Assembly: GCF_000178155.2 (NCBI RefSeq)
Contig: NZ_ADKM02000086.1
Span: 31,492 to 95,491, forward strand
Reading direction: 5' to 3'
Source of the DNA: Hominimerdicola alba 8
GTDB taxonomy: Bacteria; Bacillota; Clostridia; Oscillospirales; Ruminococcaceae
DNA: 64,000 nucleotides
The notes under the pieces were generated by a model. It was not told where the DNA came from. It did not search any database and saw nothing but the letters and a program-made list of their open reading frames with translations. The number at the start of each line of letters is the position of its first letter. Position 1 is the stretch's first letter. The translations under genes were made by a program, and so were the position numbers. Shown here one piece after another: positions 7,805 to 14,700 of the stretch.

Positions 7805-9649
7805 ATGTATATCACCGATGATGACAACCCGCGTCTGCCTTTTCTGCGGGACAAGACCTCAAAGCTGACCACCTCGCCGGGTGTCTACATAATGAAAGAC
7901 AAGAGCGGCAAGATAATATATATCGGCAAGGCAAAGAACCTGCACAACCGCGTGACTTCGTATTTCAGGCGGGGACAGGACCATCTGCCGAAAGTGTGGA
8001 AGATGGTATCGAATGTCAACGACTATGAGTTCATCGTAACGGACAGCGAGTTTGAAGCGCTGGTGCTGGAATGCTCGCTGATAAAACTGCACACGCCGAA
8101 GTATAACATTCTGCTGAAAGATGACAAGGGGTACAGCTACATTCGGGTGACTGACGAGCCGTATCCCCGCATACAGGCGGTATTGCAGAAAAGTGATGAC
8201 AGCGCCGAGTACATCGGACCGTACACAAGTTCTTTTGCGGTAAAACAGGCGGTGGAAGAAGCGAACAAAGTTTTCAGACTGCCTACCTGCACCCGCGTTT
8301 TTCCGAGAGATATAAAAAAGCAAAGACCCTGCCTTAACTTCCACATCAAACGGTGCATGGGTGTCTGTACAGGGAATTTTTCGGAAGAAGAATATCGCGC
8401 CGCAGTAAAACAGGCGATAGAATACATCAAAAACGGCTCCGAGATGTCGGTGGAAAAGCTGACTGCCGAAATGGAGAGAGCGGCAGAAGACCTGGAATTT
8501 GAACTGGCGGCGCGTCTTCGGGACAGGATAGCCGCCATACAGAAAGCCGCAGAAAGCCAGAAGATAATCGACCGCACGATACCCGACTGCGACATAATAG
8601 CCATATCGCAGAATGTTGACATCGCCTGCGCCAGCGTGATAATGTATCGTGGCGGCAGGCTTACCGATAAGGCTGACTATTTTCTGGGTGACAGGGCTGA
8701 ACCCGCGCAGATGATGGAAGAATTTGTGCTTAGTTACTACGCCATGAAAGATGATGCTCCCAAAACTATACTGCTGGAAGAAGAGCCGTCCGATATAGAG
8801 ATGTTACAGCAATATCTGCGTGAGAAGTACGACCACGCAGTATACGTGAACGTACCGAAGAAGGGGCATCTGGTACAGCTGACCACACTCGCTAAGAACA
8901 ACGCGAACGAGTTCATATCGGTGAGAGTGGGCAGGACACGCCGTGAGGTTGCAGGTCTGGAAGAACTGGCAAGGGCGCTGGGAATGGAGAAGCCGCCACG
9001 CTTCATCGAGTGCTACGACATATCAAATCTGGCATCTACAAACATGGTGGCGGGCATGGTGGTTTTTGAGAACGGAAGACCATGCAAAAAGCGCTACAAA
9101 AAGTTCAGCATAAAGACGGTGCTTGAACAGAACGACTACGCCTGCATGACTGAGGTCATCGAAAGGCGCTTCGGTGAGTATTTCAAGGGCGAGGACGAAG
9201 GCTTTGCACAGCTTCCCGACCTGATACTGCTGGACGGCGGAAACGGTCATGTGAACACCATAAAGCCTGTTCTTGAAAGGCTGAAAGTCAGTGTGCCGCT
9301 GTACGGTCTGGTAAAGGACGATCACCACCGCACCCGCGCCATTGCTACGGGGGACGGCGAGATCTCACTGCTGAAAAGCCGCGCGGCGTTCAACCTTGTG
9401 ACGCAGATACAGGACGAAGTCCACCGCGTTGCCATTACCTACCAGAAAGCAAAGCGCAAAAGATCGACATTTTCACTGGAACTGACGAAAGTTCGCGGTG
9501 TGGGCGAAAAAAAGGCTCAAAAGCTGATAACAGCGTTCAAGACAAAAGAGGCGCTAAAAAAAGCATCTGTGGAGGAACTGCGGGCTGTTGCGGGCATCAG
9601 CGAGGACACTGCGAAAGAACTGAAAAATATCATAGATGAAATGAGCTGA
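7805..9649 (+). CDS. uvrC: UvrABC system protein C (excinuclease subunit)
   Basis: At 614 residues this has normal UvrC length. It makes both incisions during nucleotide excision repair with UvrA and UvrB. The N-terminus carries the GIY-YIG nuclease (GVYIMKDKSGKIIYIGKAKN, about residues 22-41), then Cys residues (CTR...CLNFHIKRCMGVC) near 160-180. A UVR domain that contacts UvrB lies around 215-247, the RNase-H-like 3' incision domain around 380-540 (ECYDISN, LILLDGGNGH), and a helix-hairpin-helix pair at the C-terminus. The ATG follows AAGGAGAGCAC. A deformylase-like gene starts four bases after the stop, so the two are probably cotranscribed. Confidence 0.97.
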   Translation: MYITDDDNPRLPFLRDKTSKLTTSPGVYIMKDKSGKIIYIGKAKNLHNRVTSYFRRGQDHLPKVWKMVSNVNDYEFIVTDSEFEALVLECSLIKLHTPKYNILLKDDKGYSYIRVTDEPYPRIQAVLQKSDDSAEYIGPYTSSFAVKQAVEEANKVFRLPTCTRVFPRDIKKQRPCLNFHIKRCMGVCTGNFSEEEYRAAVKQAIEYIKNGSEMSVEKLTAEMERAAEDLEFELAARLRDRIAAIQKAAESQKIIDRTIPDCDIIAISQNVDIACASVIMYRGGRLTDKADYFLGDRAEPAQMMEEFVLSYYAMKDDAPKTILLEEEPSDIEMLQQYLREKYDHAVYVNVPKKGHLVQLTTLAKNNANEFISVRVGRTRREVAGLEELARALGMEKPPRFIECYDISNLASTNMVAGMVVFENGRPCKKRYKKFSIKTVLEQNDYACMTEVIERRFGEYFKGEDEGFAQLPDLILLDGGNGHVNTIKPVLERLKVSVPLYGLVKDDHHRTRAIATGDGEISLLKSRAAFNLVTQIQDEVHRVAITYQKAKRKRSTFSLELTKVRGVGEKKAQKLITAFKTKEALKKASVEELRAVAGISEDTAKELKNIIDEMS

Positions 9650-9653
9650 TAAA

Positions 9654-10064
9654 ATGGTAAAAGAGATAGTCAAGGACATTATCTTCCTGAAAAAGAAGTC
9701 CGTAAAAGCGGACACAAAGGACATGCAGATCATCACCGATTTACAGGACACACTGAAAGCTAACCACGACCGCTGTGTGGGCATGGCGGCAAACATGATA
9801 GGCTACAGCAAGAGGATAATAATCTTCACGGCGGGCATAATGGACATCGTAATGATAAACCCCGTGATAGTGAAGAAAGCCCGTCCCTACGAAACGGAAG
9901 AAGGCTGTCTTTCGCTGACAGGCGTGCGAAAGACAAAGCGCTGGGAGATGATAACTGTTGAATATCTGGACACAAGTTTCAAGAAAAAGCGCGGCGATTT
10001 CACGGGATTTGTAGCGCAGATAATCCAGCACGAGTGCGACCATCTTGATGGGATAATAATATGA
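9654..10064 (+). CDS. Divergent peptide deformylase
   Basis: A 136-residue protein of the peptide deformylase family, which removes formyl groups from nascent N-termini. Motif II (EGCLS, Cys85) and the zinc motif HECDH (His126, His130) are intact. Motif I reads GMAANMIG (residues 43-50), so the Gln that normally ends the GxGxAAxQ motif and helps catalysis is replaced by Met. The protein is shorter than typical deformylases. It lies four bases downstream of uvrC. It may be a secondary deformylase or one with altered substrate range. I do not use the symbol def because a canonical copy may lie elsewhere. Confidence 0.8.
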   Translation: MVKEIVKDIIFLKKKSVKADTKDMQIITDLQDTLKANHDRCVGMAANMIGYSKRIIIFTAGIMDIVMINPVIVKKARPYETEEGCLSLTGVRKTKRWEMITVEYLDTSFKKKRGDFTGFVAQIIQHECDHLDGIII

Positions 10065-10067
10065 AAC

Positions 10068-10102
10068 ATCGGCAGAGGAAAAACTCCCCTGCCGATTTTT
10101 TT
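10068..10102 (+). terminator. Terminator of the uvrC operon
   Basis: Stem ATCGGCAG/CTGCCGAT with a 13-base loop, then seven T residues, immediately after the deformylase stop. Confidence 0.85.
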
Positions 10103-10144
10103 GCATATATACTTTCGTTTATTATCATATCCCAATTTGGTTGT

Positions 10145-10180
10145 GTATTGTTTCCCCACCAAAGGCGTGGGAAACAATAC
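10145..10180. repeat. REP-like G/C-rich hairpin, copy 1
   Basis: A 14 bp stem with one bulged C (GTATTGTTTCCC... with GGGAAACAATAC) and no T run. It shares the core TTTCCC-CGCCT-GG-GGGGAAA pattern (minus strand) with hairpins at 19606-19638 and 51699-51737. Confidence 0.6.
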
Positions 10181-10230
10181 GAAAAAACAGCCTTTTTGTA
10201 TCATCAGCAATACGCATCAAAATCGTGAGA

Positions 10231-10259
10231 TAAAAAAAGAGATGTCCTAAGACATCTCT
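10231..10259 (-). terminator. Terminator of the tRNA cluster
   Basis: On the minus strand a 9 bp perfect stem (AGAGATGTC and complement) is followed by seven T residues, just downstream of tRNA-Cys. Confidence 0.9.
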
Positions 10260-10264
10260 CATAG

Positions 10265-10335
10265 AGGCGCCGACCGGATTTGAACCGGTGGTCAGGGTGT
10301 TGCAGACCCACGCCTTACCCCTTGGCTACAGCGCC
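10265..10335 (-). tRNA. tRNA-Cys (GCA)
   Basis: A 71-nt cloverleaf. The acceptor stem GGCGCTG pairs with CGGCGCC, the T-loop reads GGTTCAAATCC, and the anticodon loop CTGCAAC has anticodon GCA. CCA is not encoded. It is the last gene of the four-tRNA transcript. Confidence 0.93.
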
Positions 10336-10344
10336 ATAAAAAAG

Positions 10345-10417
10345 AGCGGATTACGAGGCTCGAACTCGCTACCTCCACCTTGGCAAGGTGGCGCTCTACC
10401 AGATGAGCTAAATCCGC
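10345..10417 (-). tRNA. tRNA-Gly (GCC)
   Basis: A 73-nt cloverleaf with acceptor GCGGATT/AATCCGC, a T-arm containing GAGTTCGAGCCTC and an anticodon loop with GCC. CCA is not encoded. Third gene of the cluster. Confidence 0.95.
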
Positions 10418-10461
10418 AAGTGCTGAACTATCAGCTTTTTTATGAAGTGGTTACCCACAAG

Positions 10462-10535
10462 CGACCCGGATGAGACTCGAACTCACGACCTCCGCCGTGA
10501 CAGGGCGGCGTTCTAACCAACTGAACTACCGGGCC
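10462..10535 (-). tRNA. tRNA-Asp (GTC)
   Basis: A 74-nt cloverleaf. Acceptor GGCCCGG pairs with CCGGGTC (one G-T pair), anticodon GTC in loop CTGTCAC, T-arm GAGTTCGAGTCTC. CCA is not encoded. Second gene of the cluster. Confidence 0.95.
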
Positions 10536-10561
10536 GTAGAGTTGTTCAAGACAACTCTTAA

Positions 10562-10637
10562 TGGTGGGGACTACAGGGCTCGAACCTGTGACCCTCTGCT
10601 TGTAAGGCAGATGCTCTCCCAGCTGAGCTAAACCCCC
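10562..10637 (-). tRNA. tRNA-Val (TAC), CCA encoded
   Basis: A 76-nt tRNA with acceptor GGGGGTT, anticodon TAC in loop CTTACAA, T-arm CAGGTTCGAGCCCTG and a genomically encoded CCA end, unlike its three neighbours. It is promoter-proximal in the cluster. Confidence 0.95.
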
Positions 10638-10690
10638 AGATTTTCTTTGTCGTGAGTTTCGTTTTTGTTTTGTCCCTCACAACAGTATCT

Positions 10691-10719
10691 ATTATACACC
10701 ATATCGTTCGATTTGTCAA
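10691..10719 (-). promoter_or_regulatory. Promoter of the tRNA cluster
   Basis: Perfect consensus on the minus strand: TTGACA (10719-10714), 17 bp, TATAAT (10696-10691), about 50 nt upstream of tRNA-Val. Confidence 0.92.
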
Positions 10720-10790
10720 CCCCTTTTTTCAAAAAAAATAATATTTTTTTGTTTTAATTTTTTCATTGTTTATTAAATGCAATATCGGCA

Positions 10791-10820
10791 AAAAAACGCC
10801 CGTCAGATGGAAAACGGGCG
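10791..10820 (-). terminator. Terminator of the lipoprotein islet
   Basis: On the minus strand CGCCCGT pairs with ACGGGCG and six T residues follow. It ends transcription coming from the 11.8 kb lipoprotein gene before the tRNA promoter. Confidence 0.8.
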
Positions 10821-10862
10821 GTCTTATCCTTTTATATTTTCATTAAAATCTTGCGCTGCAAC

Positions 10863-11024
10863 TTAATCAATTAGTGTAGTATAATTTCCATTTTTGAAAC
10901 CCTGAACAACTGACTTTACAGTAAAAGATTCAGAAATATTTTTAGCCTCATCGTATTCAACATAAAGCTCATTAAAATATGCGATATTATCCAATAATAC
11001 CAATTCTTCATTGCTTAAATTCAT
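10863..11024 (-). CDS. Small hypothetical protein (53 aa)
   Basis: A 53-codon frame starting MNLSNEELVLLDNIAYFNEL. It lies directly after the lipoprotein gene and before a terminator, and shares its AT-rich composition. The upstream sequence holds a tandem duplication of about 15 bp (GAATTTAAGCAA twice), which separates the GAGGTAAAA ribosome site from this ATG; before the duplication a TTG in the same frame would have been correctly spaced. The start is therefore doubtful and translation may be weak. No family recognised. Confidence 0.5.
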   Translation of the reverse strand: MNLSNEELVLLDNIAYFNELYVEYDEAKNISESFTVKSVVQGFKNGNYTTLID

Positions 11025-11052
11025 TTTTGCTTAAATTCAATTTTACCTCATG

Positions 11053-11826
11053 CTAATTTAGTTCAGTTATTAATATTTTTTCTATTCTTTCATAAATAAA
11101 GTTTTGACCATTAGTTATTCTGGAATAATCATCATCCTTACATACATTAAGGCAAACTTCCATATTTTCGTTAATTAAGCTGACATCTGATTTGAGTTCT
11201 GAAAACTCTCTTTCAATATCACTAATTTTTTCATATTCGCTTTGAGGAATAATTAAATCAAAAATTATTTTGGGGCTTTCTTTTTTATCCTCTATTTCGC
11301 CTGCCGATTTAATTATTTCTTCCGCGGAATAATCGGCATCAAATTCACTTGGAAAATAAATGGTTGAACTAGATAAGAATGATATATAATACTCCTCAAT
11401 ATTTGTTTTTTTCACATATCTATTAAGCCATTCTTCCATTCTATCTTTTATTACCTTGCTATAATATGCTTTCTTTTTTACATATAACTCTTCGTTATCA
11501 TTCGCATATACATCCACAAAATACTCTTCTTCATTGATATTCACAGTTACATGATAATACAAACCTTTTGACTTACCTAAAAAAACACCGCCTGCAATCC
11601 CTTTATGTGTAACTACAGCTTTTATCCCATATTTATCATTAAAATATTCTTCAACTAATGGGTCAACTTCTTCTTCAAGTTTTTCCAGTTCAGGACGAGA
11701 TAATTTCTTTGGTTCATTATTGTCGGTTTTAAAAATCGAACAGCCTGTTAAAATTAATAGTCCCACAACGATCGCTGCTGACAATATTTTTGAAAGGCTT
11801 TTCCGTAGATATTTCAATATTGTCAC
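11053..11826 (-). CDS. Putative lipoprotein, function unknown
   Basis: A 257-residue predicted lipoprotein: a basic N-terminus, a hydrophobic stretch and the lipobox LTGC at about residues 26-29, followed by a linker and a mixed alpha/beta body rich in Lys, Glu, Asp and Tyr. I recognise no enzymatic motif. The gene is clearly more AT-rich than the genes on either side and lies beside a tRNA cluster, which suggests acquisition from elsewhere. Its transcript appears to start at the 12057-12085 promoter and to run through a MITE copy (11837-11926) that sits only about 10 bp before the ATG, so the usual ribosome site is poor (GTCACC region). Confidence 0.7.
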   Translation of the reverse strand: MTILKYLRKSLSKILSAAIVVGLLILTGCSIFKTDNNEPKKLSRPELEKLEEEVDPLVEEYFNDKYGIKAVVTHKGIAGGVFLGKSKGLYYHVTVNINEEEYFVDVYANDNEELYVKKKAYYSKVIKDRMEEWLNRYVKKTNIEEYYISFLSSSTIYFPSEFDADYSAEEIIKSAGEIEDKKESPKIIFDLIIPQSEYEKISDIEREFSELKSDVSLINENMEVCLNVCKDDDYSRITNGQNFIYERIEKILITELN

Positions 11827-11836
11827 CTCACTCTAT

Positions 11837-11926
11837 TATAGCAATCCGCCTTAAAATTCAGACAAAATCCATAGATCCGAGCTTTTGCGACTGGATTTTG
11901 TGAATTTAAATAGTTGGATTGCTATA
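11837..11926. mobile_element. MITE-like element, copy 1 (90 bp, internally deleted)
   Basis: Ends in the TAGCAATCC/GGATTGCTA inverted repeats shared by all copies. Compared with the 103 bp copies it lacks 13 bp lying between two CAAAATCC direct repeats, a slippage-type deletion. It lies in the leader of the lipoprotein gene. Confidence 0.85.
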
Positions 11927-12171
11927 GTGTTTTCAACTTGAATATTGTCTAAAAATCAGCTTGTGATCTATAGTCCCAACATTCATCGTCTTCTTCTTTC
12001 TTATTTATTTGTAAGAATTGTACAATTTGTTTTATATATAATGTACAATTGAAATTATTATATCACCGTTCACGAGCCTTGTCAACGAAATATTCGACAA
12101 TTCGTGATTATAAACTTAATATCTCAAATCAGATTATTGTTATTGGTAATTTTGTGGAAATTTCTGCTAGT
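11927..12171. other. AT-rich intergenic region with operator-like palindromes and a gene remnant
   Basis: It holds the promoter at 12057-12085, a perfect 12 bp palindrome AATTGTACAATT (12016-12027) and a related TGTACAATT (about 12043-12051) around the predicted start site. On the minus strand a short open frame ends ...KKEEDDECWDYRSQADF at 11949 without a usable start; it may be the tail of a lost gene. Confidence 0.5.
12057..12085 (-). promoter_or_regulatory. Promoter reading toward the lipoprotein gene
   Basis: Minus-strand TTGACA (12085-12080), 17 bp and TATAAT (12062-12057): full consensus. The next minus-strand gene is the lipoprotein 230 nt downstream. Confidence 0.85.
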
Positions 12172-12208
12172 AAAAAAACGGACTGAAAACCGCCTTTCAG
12201 TCCGTTTT
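12172..12208 (-). terminator. Terminator after hslO
   Basis: A 14 bp perfect stem (AAAACGGACTGAAA and complement) with a T run on the minus-strand 3' side, nine bases after the hslO stop. Confidence 0.9.
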
Positions 12209-12216
12209 GATATTCA

Positions 12217-13095
12217 TTATTTCTTGCTCTCTTCCAGCAGTTTTCTGACCTCATCGGGGGTGAAACTGTAGTGTTTGCCGCAGAAGTGGCATTTGATATC
12301 CACATCGCCGTCCTTGATGATATCATTAAGTTCCTGTTCGCCCAATGAGATCAGCACCCGCTCTGTGCGCTCGCGGGAACAGTCACAGCGATAATCCACC
12401 TTGAAATCGTCAAGCACGTTTGGTTCTAAGCCGTCAAGCGCCATCAGCGCGATCTCATCGGTAGTGCGGCCGTCTTCCATCAGCTTTGTGACAGACTGCA
12501 TCTTAGCTATGTTCTGCTCTATCTGCGTGATTATCTCATCGCTTGCAAAAGGAAGCACCTGTATCAGGAAGCCGCCTGCGTTCTTCACCGTGAGGTCGGG
12601 GTTTATCAGCACGCCCAGAGCCGTAACGCTGGGCACCTGCTCGCTCTGTGCGAGGTATGCGGTGATATCCTCAGCTATTTCGCCGCTGACAAGGGGCACC
12701 TGACCCACATAAGGTTCTTTAAGCCCCAGATCCTTTATAACGGTTATCGCGCCGTCAACACCAACTGCGCCTGCAACATCAAGTTTACCGATGGAGTTTG
12801 GCGGAAGTTCGACCACAGGCTGCATGACATCAGCCTTGACATTACCGTAGCTGTCAGCGACCGCGATAAGCTGACCCGCAGGTCCGCCGCCGTCTATCTT
12901 GACAGTCACCCTGTCGTCCTCGCCTTTCATGCCGAAACCCATCAGCGAAGTACCCATAGCCAGTCTGCCCAGCGCCGCAGTCACCACCGCCGACGACTGA
13001 TGAACACGCTCTATCTCACAGACTATATCCTTGCCATCGATGGCAGAGCATACCACCGAAGCGTCCTTTGAAATTGCTCTTACGATTCTTCCCAA
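12217..13095 (-). CDS. hslO: Redox-regulated chaperone Hsp33
   Basis: A 292-residue Hsp33, a cytosolic holdase chaperone switched on by oxidation of a C-terminal zinc centre. The four zinc cysteines are present as Cys237-x-Cys239 (CDC) and Cys269-x-x-Cys272 (CHFC). The N-terminus (GRIVRAISKDASV) matches the family. I place the start at the TTG at 13095, nine bases after GGGAG, giving the usual Hsp33 N-terminus; a TTG at 13116 would add seven residues. It lies 23 bp after a MITE-disrupted membrane gene and is likely cotranscribed from the TrpR-like promoter at 14.65 kb, so the insertion could affect its expression. Confidence 0.95.
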   Translation of the reverse strand: MGRIVRAISKDASVVCSAIDGKDIVCEIERVHQSSAVVTAALGRLAMGTSLMGFGMKGEDDRVTVKIDGGGPAGQLIAVADSYGNVKADVMQPVVELPPNSIGKLDVAGAVGVDGAITVIKDLGLKEPYVGQVPLVSGEIAEDITAYLAQSEQVPSVTALGVLINPDLTVKNAGGFLIQVLPFASDEIITQIEQNIAKMQSVTKLMEDGRTTDEIALMALDGLEPNVLDDFKVDYRCDCSRERTERVLISLGEQELNDIIKDGDVDIKCHFCGKHYSFTPDEVRKLLEESKK

Positions 13096-13118
13096 TTTAA
13101 CTATCTCCCATGTCAAAG

Positions 13119-13516
13119 TTAAAATATGCCCATATTGTAAAACAAAGCCGCCGCCACAATACAGACCACAAAGAATATGCTCTCGGCATTATCGGCACAT
13201 CTGTGCGGTTCACGGCGCTTGTCAAACAGCGATGCACCGCACCTGTTCCACCAAAAGCCCGCCGCTGCGGGTATATAGCAATCCGCCTTAAAATTCAGAC
13301 AAAATCCAGTCACAAAATCCATAGATCCGAGCTTTTGCGACTGGATTTTGTGAATTTAAATAGTTGGATTGCTATAATTATCATAACAGCCGTCGGCACA
13401 CTGCCAAATTTCCCATCGGGAAATTTTACGCCGACGATCAGTGCAATAAAAAGCATAATGGCGGACATTCCGCCTGCTATCCCGAAACCGCGCGGCACTC
13501 GGCGGAAGTCATTCAT
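13119..13516 (-). pseudogene. Small two-TM membrane protein gene split by a MITE
   Basis: The left part starts at ATG 13516 (MNDFRRVPRGFGIAGG), overlapping the methyltransferase stop, and encodes a first membrane segment up to PTAVMII. It then runs into the MITE at 13376 and meets a stop inside it. The right part (13119-13273) reads IPAAAGFWWNRCG through a second membrane segment to TAA. Removing the element plus one TA duplicate gives ATG-ATA-ATT-ATA-CCC, an uninterrupted frame of about 98 codons. Both ends of the gene are thus identified and the insertion is exact. The family is not recognised. Confidence 0.85.
13274..13376. mobile_element. MITE-like element, copy 2 (inside a gene)
   Basis: A 99 bp element TAGCAATCC...GGATTGCTA flanked by a duplicated TA. 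The arms are long imperfect inverted repeats (about 40 bp each way), so it can fold into a hairpin. It carries no transposase and would depend on one acting in trans; TA targets fit IS630/Tc1-type enzymes. Confidence 0.92.
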
Positions 13517-14267
13517 CTGTCCCACGCGCTTTGCGCCTGCACACGTACAACTCACGCTGAGTTGTATCGCAGGGCGGTTCTTCGGTCAGACCATCACAGA
13601 CCTCAACTATCTCAAAGCCGAACTCATCGACCGTCTGCACTATCAGGTCACGCGGCAGAAGTATCTCGCTGATATACTCGCTCTCACGGGTGTATCTGCC
13701 GTCTTCGCCCTCTGCGAAAAAATCAAGCACCATATCGACCCGACCGTCTGTCCGACACTGATTGCGCCAACTGCAAAAAAGCCCGTCAAGTTCATAGACG
13801 AAGCTGTTATCGCCCAGTACCTTACGGTGCTTATACTCGGTGTTCACATCAAAAATGAACAGCCCGCCGTCACAGATGAACATCGCCGCACGCTTGACCG
13901 CGCGCCTGAAAGCCTCAGTATAAGGCAGATGGTTCATGCCGTCCAGCACACAGACAATGATATCAGCCGCCCCCCAGAGGTCAAGTTCGGTCATATCCTG
14001 CAAAACGTAGGTTATCTCGCTGTCAGCCGACTTTGCACGTTCAGCTTCCTCAAGCATTTCAGCAGATATGTCAACACCGATGACATCGAAGCCCAGTTTT
14101 TCGAGTTCGCGGCAAAGTCTGCCTGTACCGCACCCAAGTTCCACCACGACTTCATTCTCGCTGCTGTATTTCTGACCCAGCTGCCTTATCCGACCTGCTA
14201 TGCTGCTGTATGGCACATCAGCCTGCAAAGCATCGTAGTACTTGGCAAAACTACCGTAACCGCTCAC
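13509..14267 (-). CDS. Class I SAM-dependent methyltransferase
   Basis: A 252-residue class I methyltransferase. The SAM-binding motif VVELGCGTGRLCREL lies at residues 41-55, the acidic residue after strand two is in VIGVDIS (about 63-69), and LQDMTELDL follows near 90-97. The N-terminus GSFAKYYDAL is typical of small uncharacterised methyltransferases found in Firmicutes. The substrate cannot be read from the sequence. Its ATG overlaps the stop of the TrpR-like gene (ATGA), and the MITE-split membrane gene overlaps its own stop, so all are one translationally coupled operon ending with hslO. Confidence 0.88.
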   Translation of the reverse strand: MSGYGSFAKYYDALQADVPYSSIAGRIRQLGQKYSSENEVVVELGCGTGRLCRELEKLGFDVIGVDISAEMLEEAERAKSADSEITYVLQDMTELDLWGAADIIVCVLDGMNHLPYTEAFRRAVKRAAMFICDGGLFIFDVNTEYKHRKVLGDNSFVYELDGLFCSWRNQCRTDGRVDMVLDFFAEGEDGRYTRESEYISEILLPRDLIVQTVDEFGFEIVEVCDGLTEEPPCDTTQRELYVCRRKARGTDE

Positions 14268-14572
14268 TTTCCGCTGTCCTTCTTCTTTTCCAGACGGTCA
14301 AATACGATATTGTAACCGCCGCTGCCGTCATAAGAAAGTGACCTGTTGACGCGGCTGATGGTCGCGGTGGAAGCGCCTGTTTCCTTGACTATATCGCTGT
14401 ATACATGCTTGTCGGTCAGCATTCTCGCGACCTGAAAGCGCTGTGAGAAACTCTTAAGTTCAGGCACAGTGCATAGGTCTTTAAAGAAAAGCCTGCACTC
14501 TTCCAGTGTTTCAAGGCAGAGTATTGCTTCATAAAGTTCGTCCAGATTTGATATCTCTAATTTATCGCGCAT
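14264..14572 (-). CDS. TrpR-like DNA-binding protein (YerC/YecD family)
   Basis: A 102-residue helical protein of the TrpR/YerC family. SFSQRFQVARMLTDKHVYSDIVKETGASTATISRVNRSL contains the helix-turn-helix at about residues 50-82. The ATG at 14572 follows AAAGGAGTG at good spacing; an upstream ATG would add 23 unlikely residues. A palindrome (14614-14641) overlaps the -10 box of its promoter, which points to autoregulation. It heads an operon with the methyltransferase, the split membrane gene and hslO. Confidence 0.88.
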   Translation of the reverse strand: MRDKLEISNLDELYEAILCLETLEECRLFFKDLCTVPELKSFSQRFQVARMLTDKHVYSDIVKETGASTATISRVNRSLSYDGSGGYNIVFDRLEKKKDSGK

Positions 14573-14613
14573 AAAAAACACTCCTTTACATTTGCCGCTT
14601 TTCATATTGTAAA

Positions 14614-14660
14614 GTGCTAAAACATATTTATATTTTAGCACATTACAGCGTAAATGTAAA
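14614..14660 (-). promoter_or_regulatory. Promoter and palindromic operator of the TrpR-like operon
   Basis: Minus-strand TTTACA (14660-14655), 17 bp and TAAAAT (14637-14632). A perfect inverted repeat GTGCTAAAA / TTTTAGCAC with a 10-base centre (14614-14641) covers the -10 box and start site. Confidence 0.8.
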
Positions 14661-14700
14661 GGGGTATATTGAATATTTTGTGTGAATAAACTAACTGATA

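Noticed and set aside
13310..13322. Short peptide MDFVTGFCLNFKADCY repeated at several places
   Set aside because: It is just the translation of the MITE arms at each copy, not a shared protein domain.
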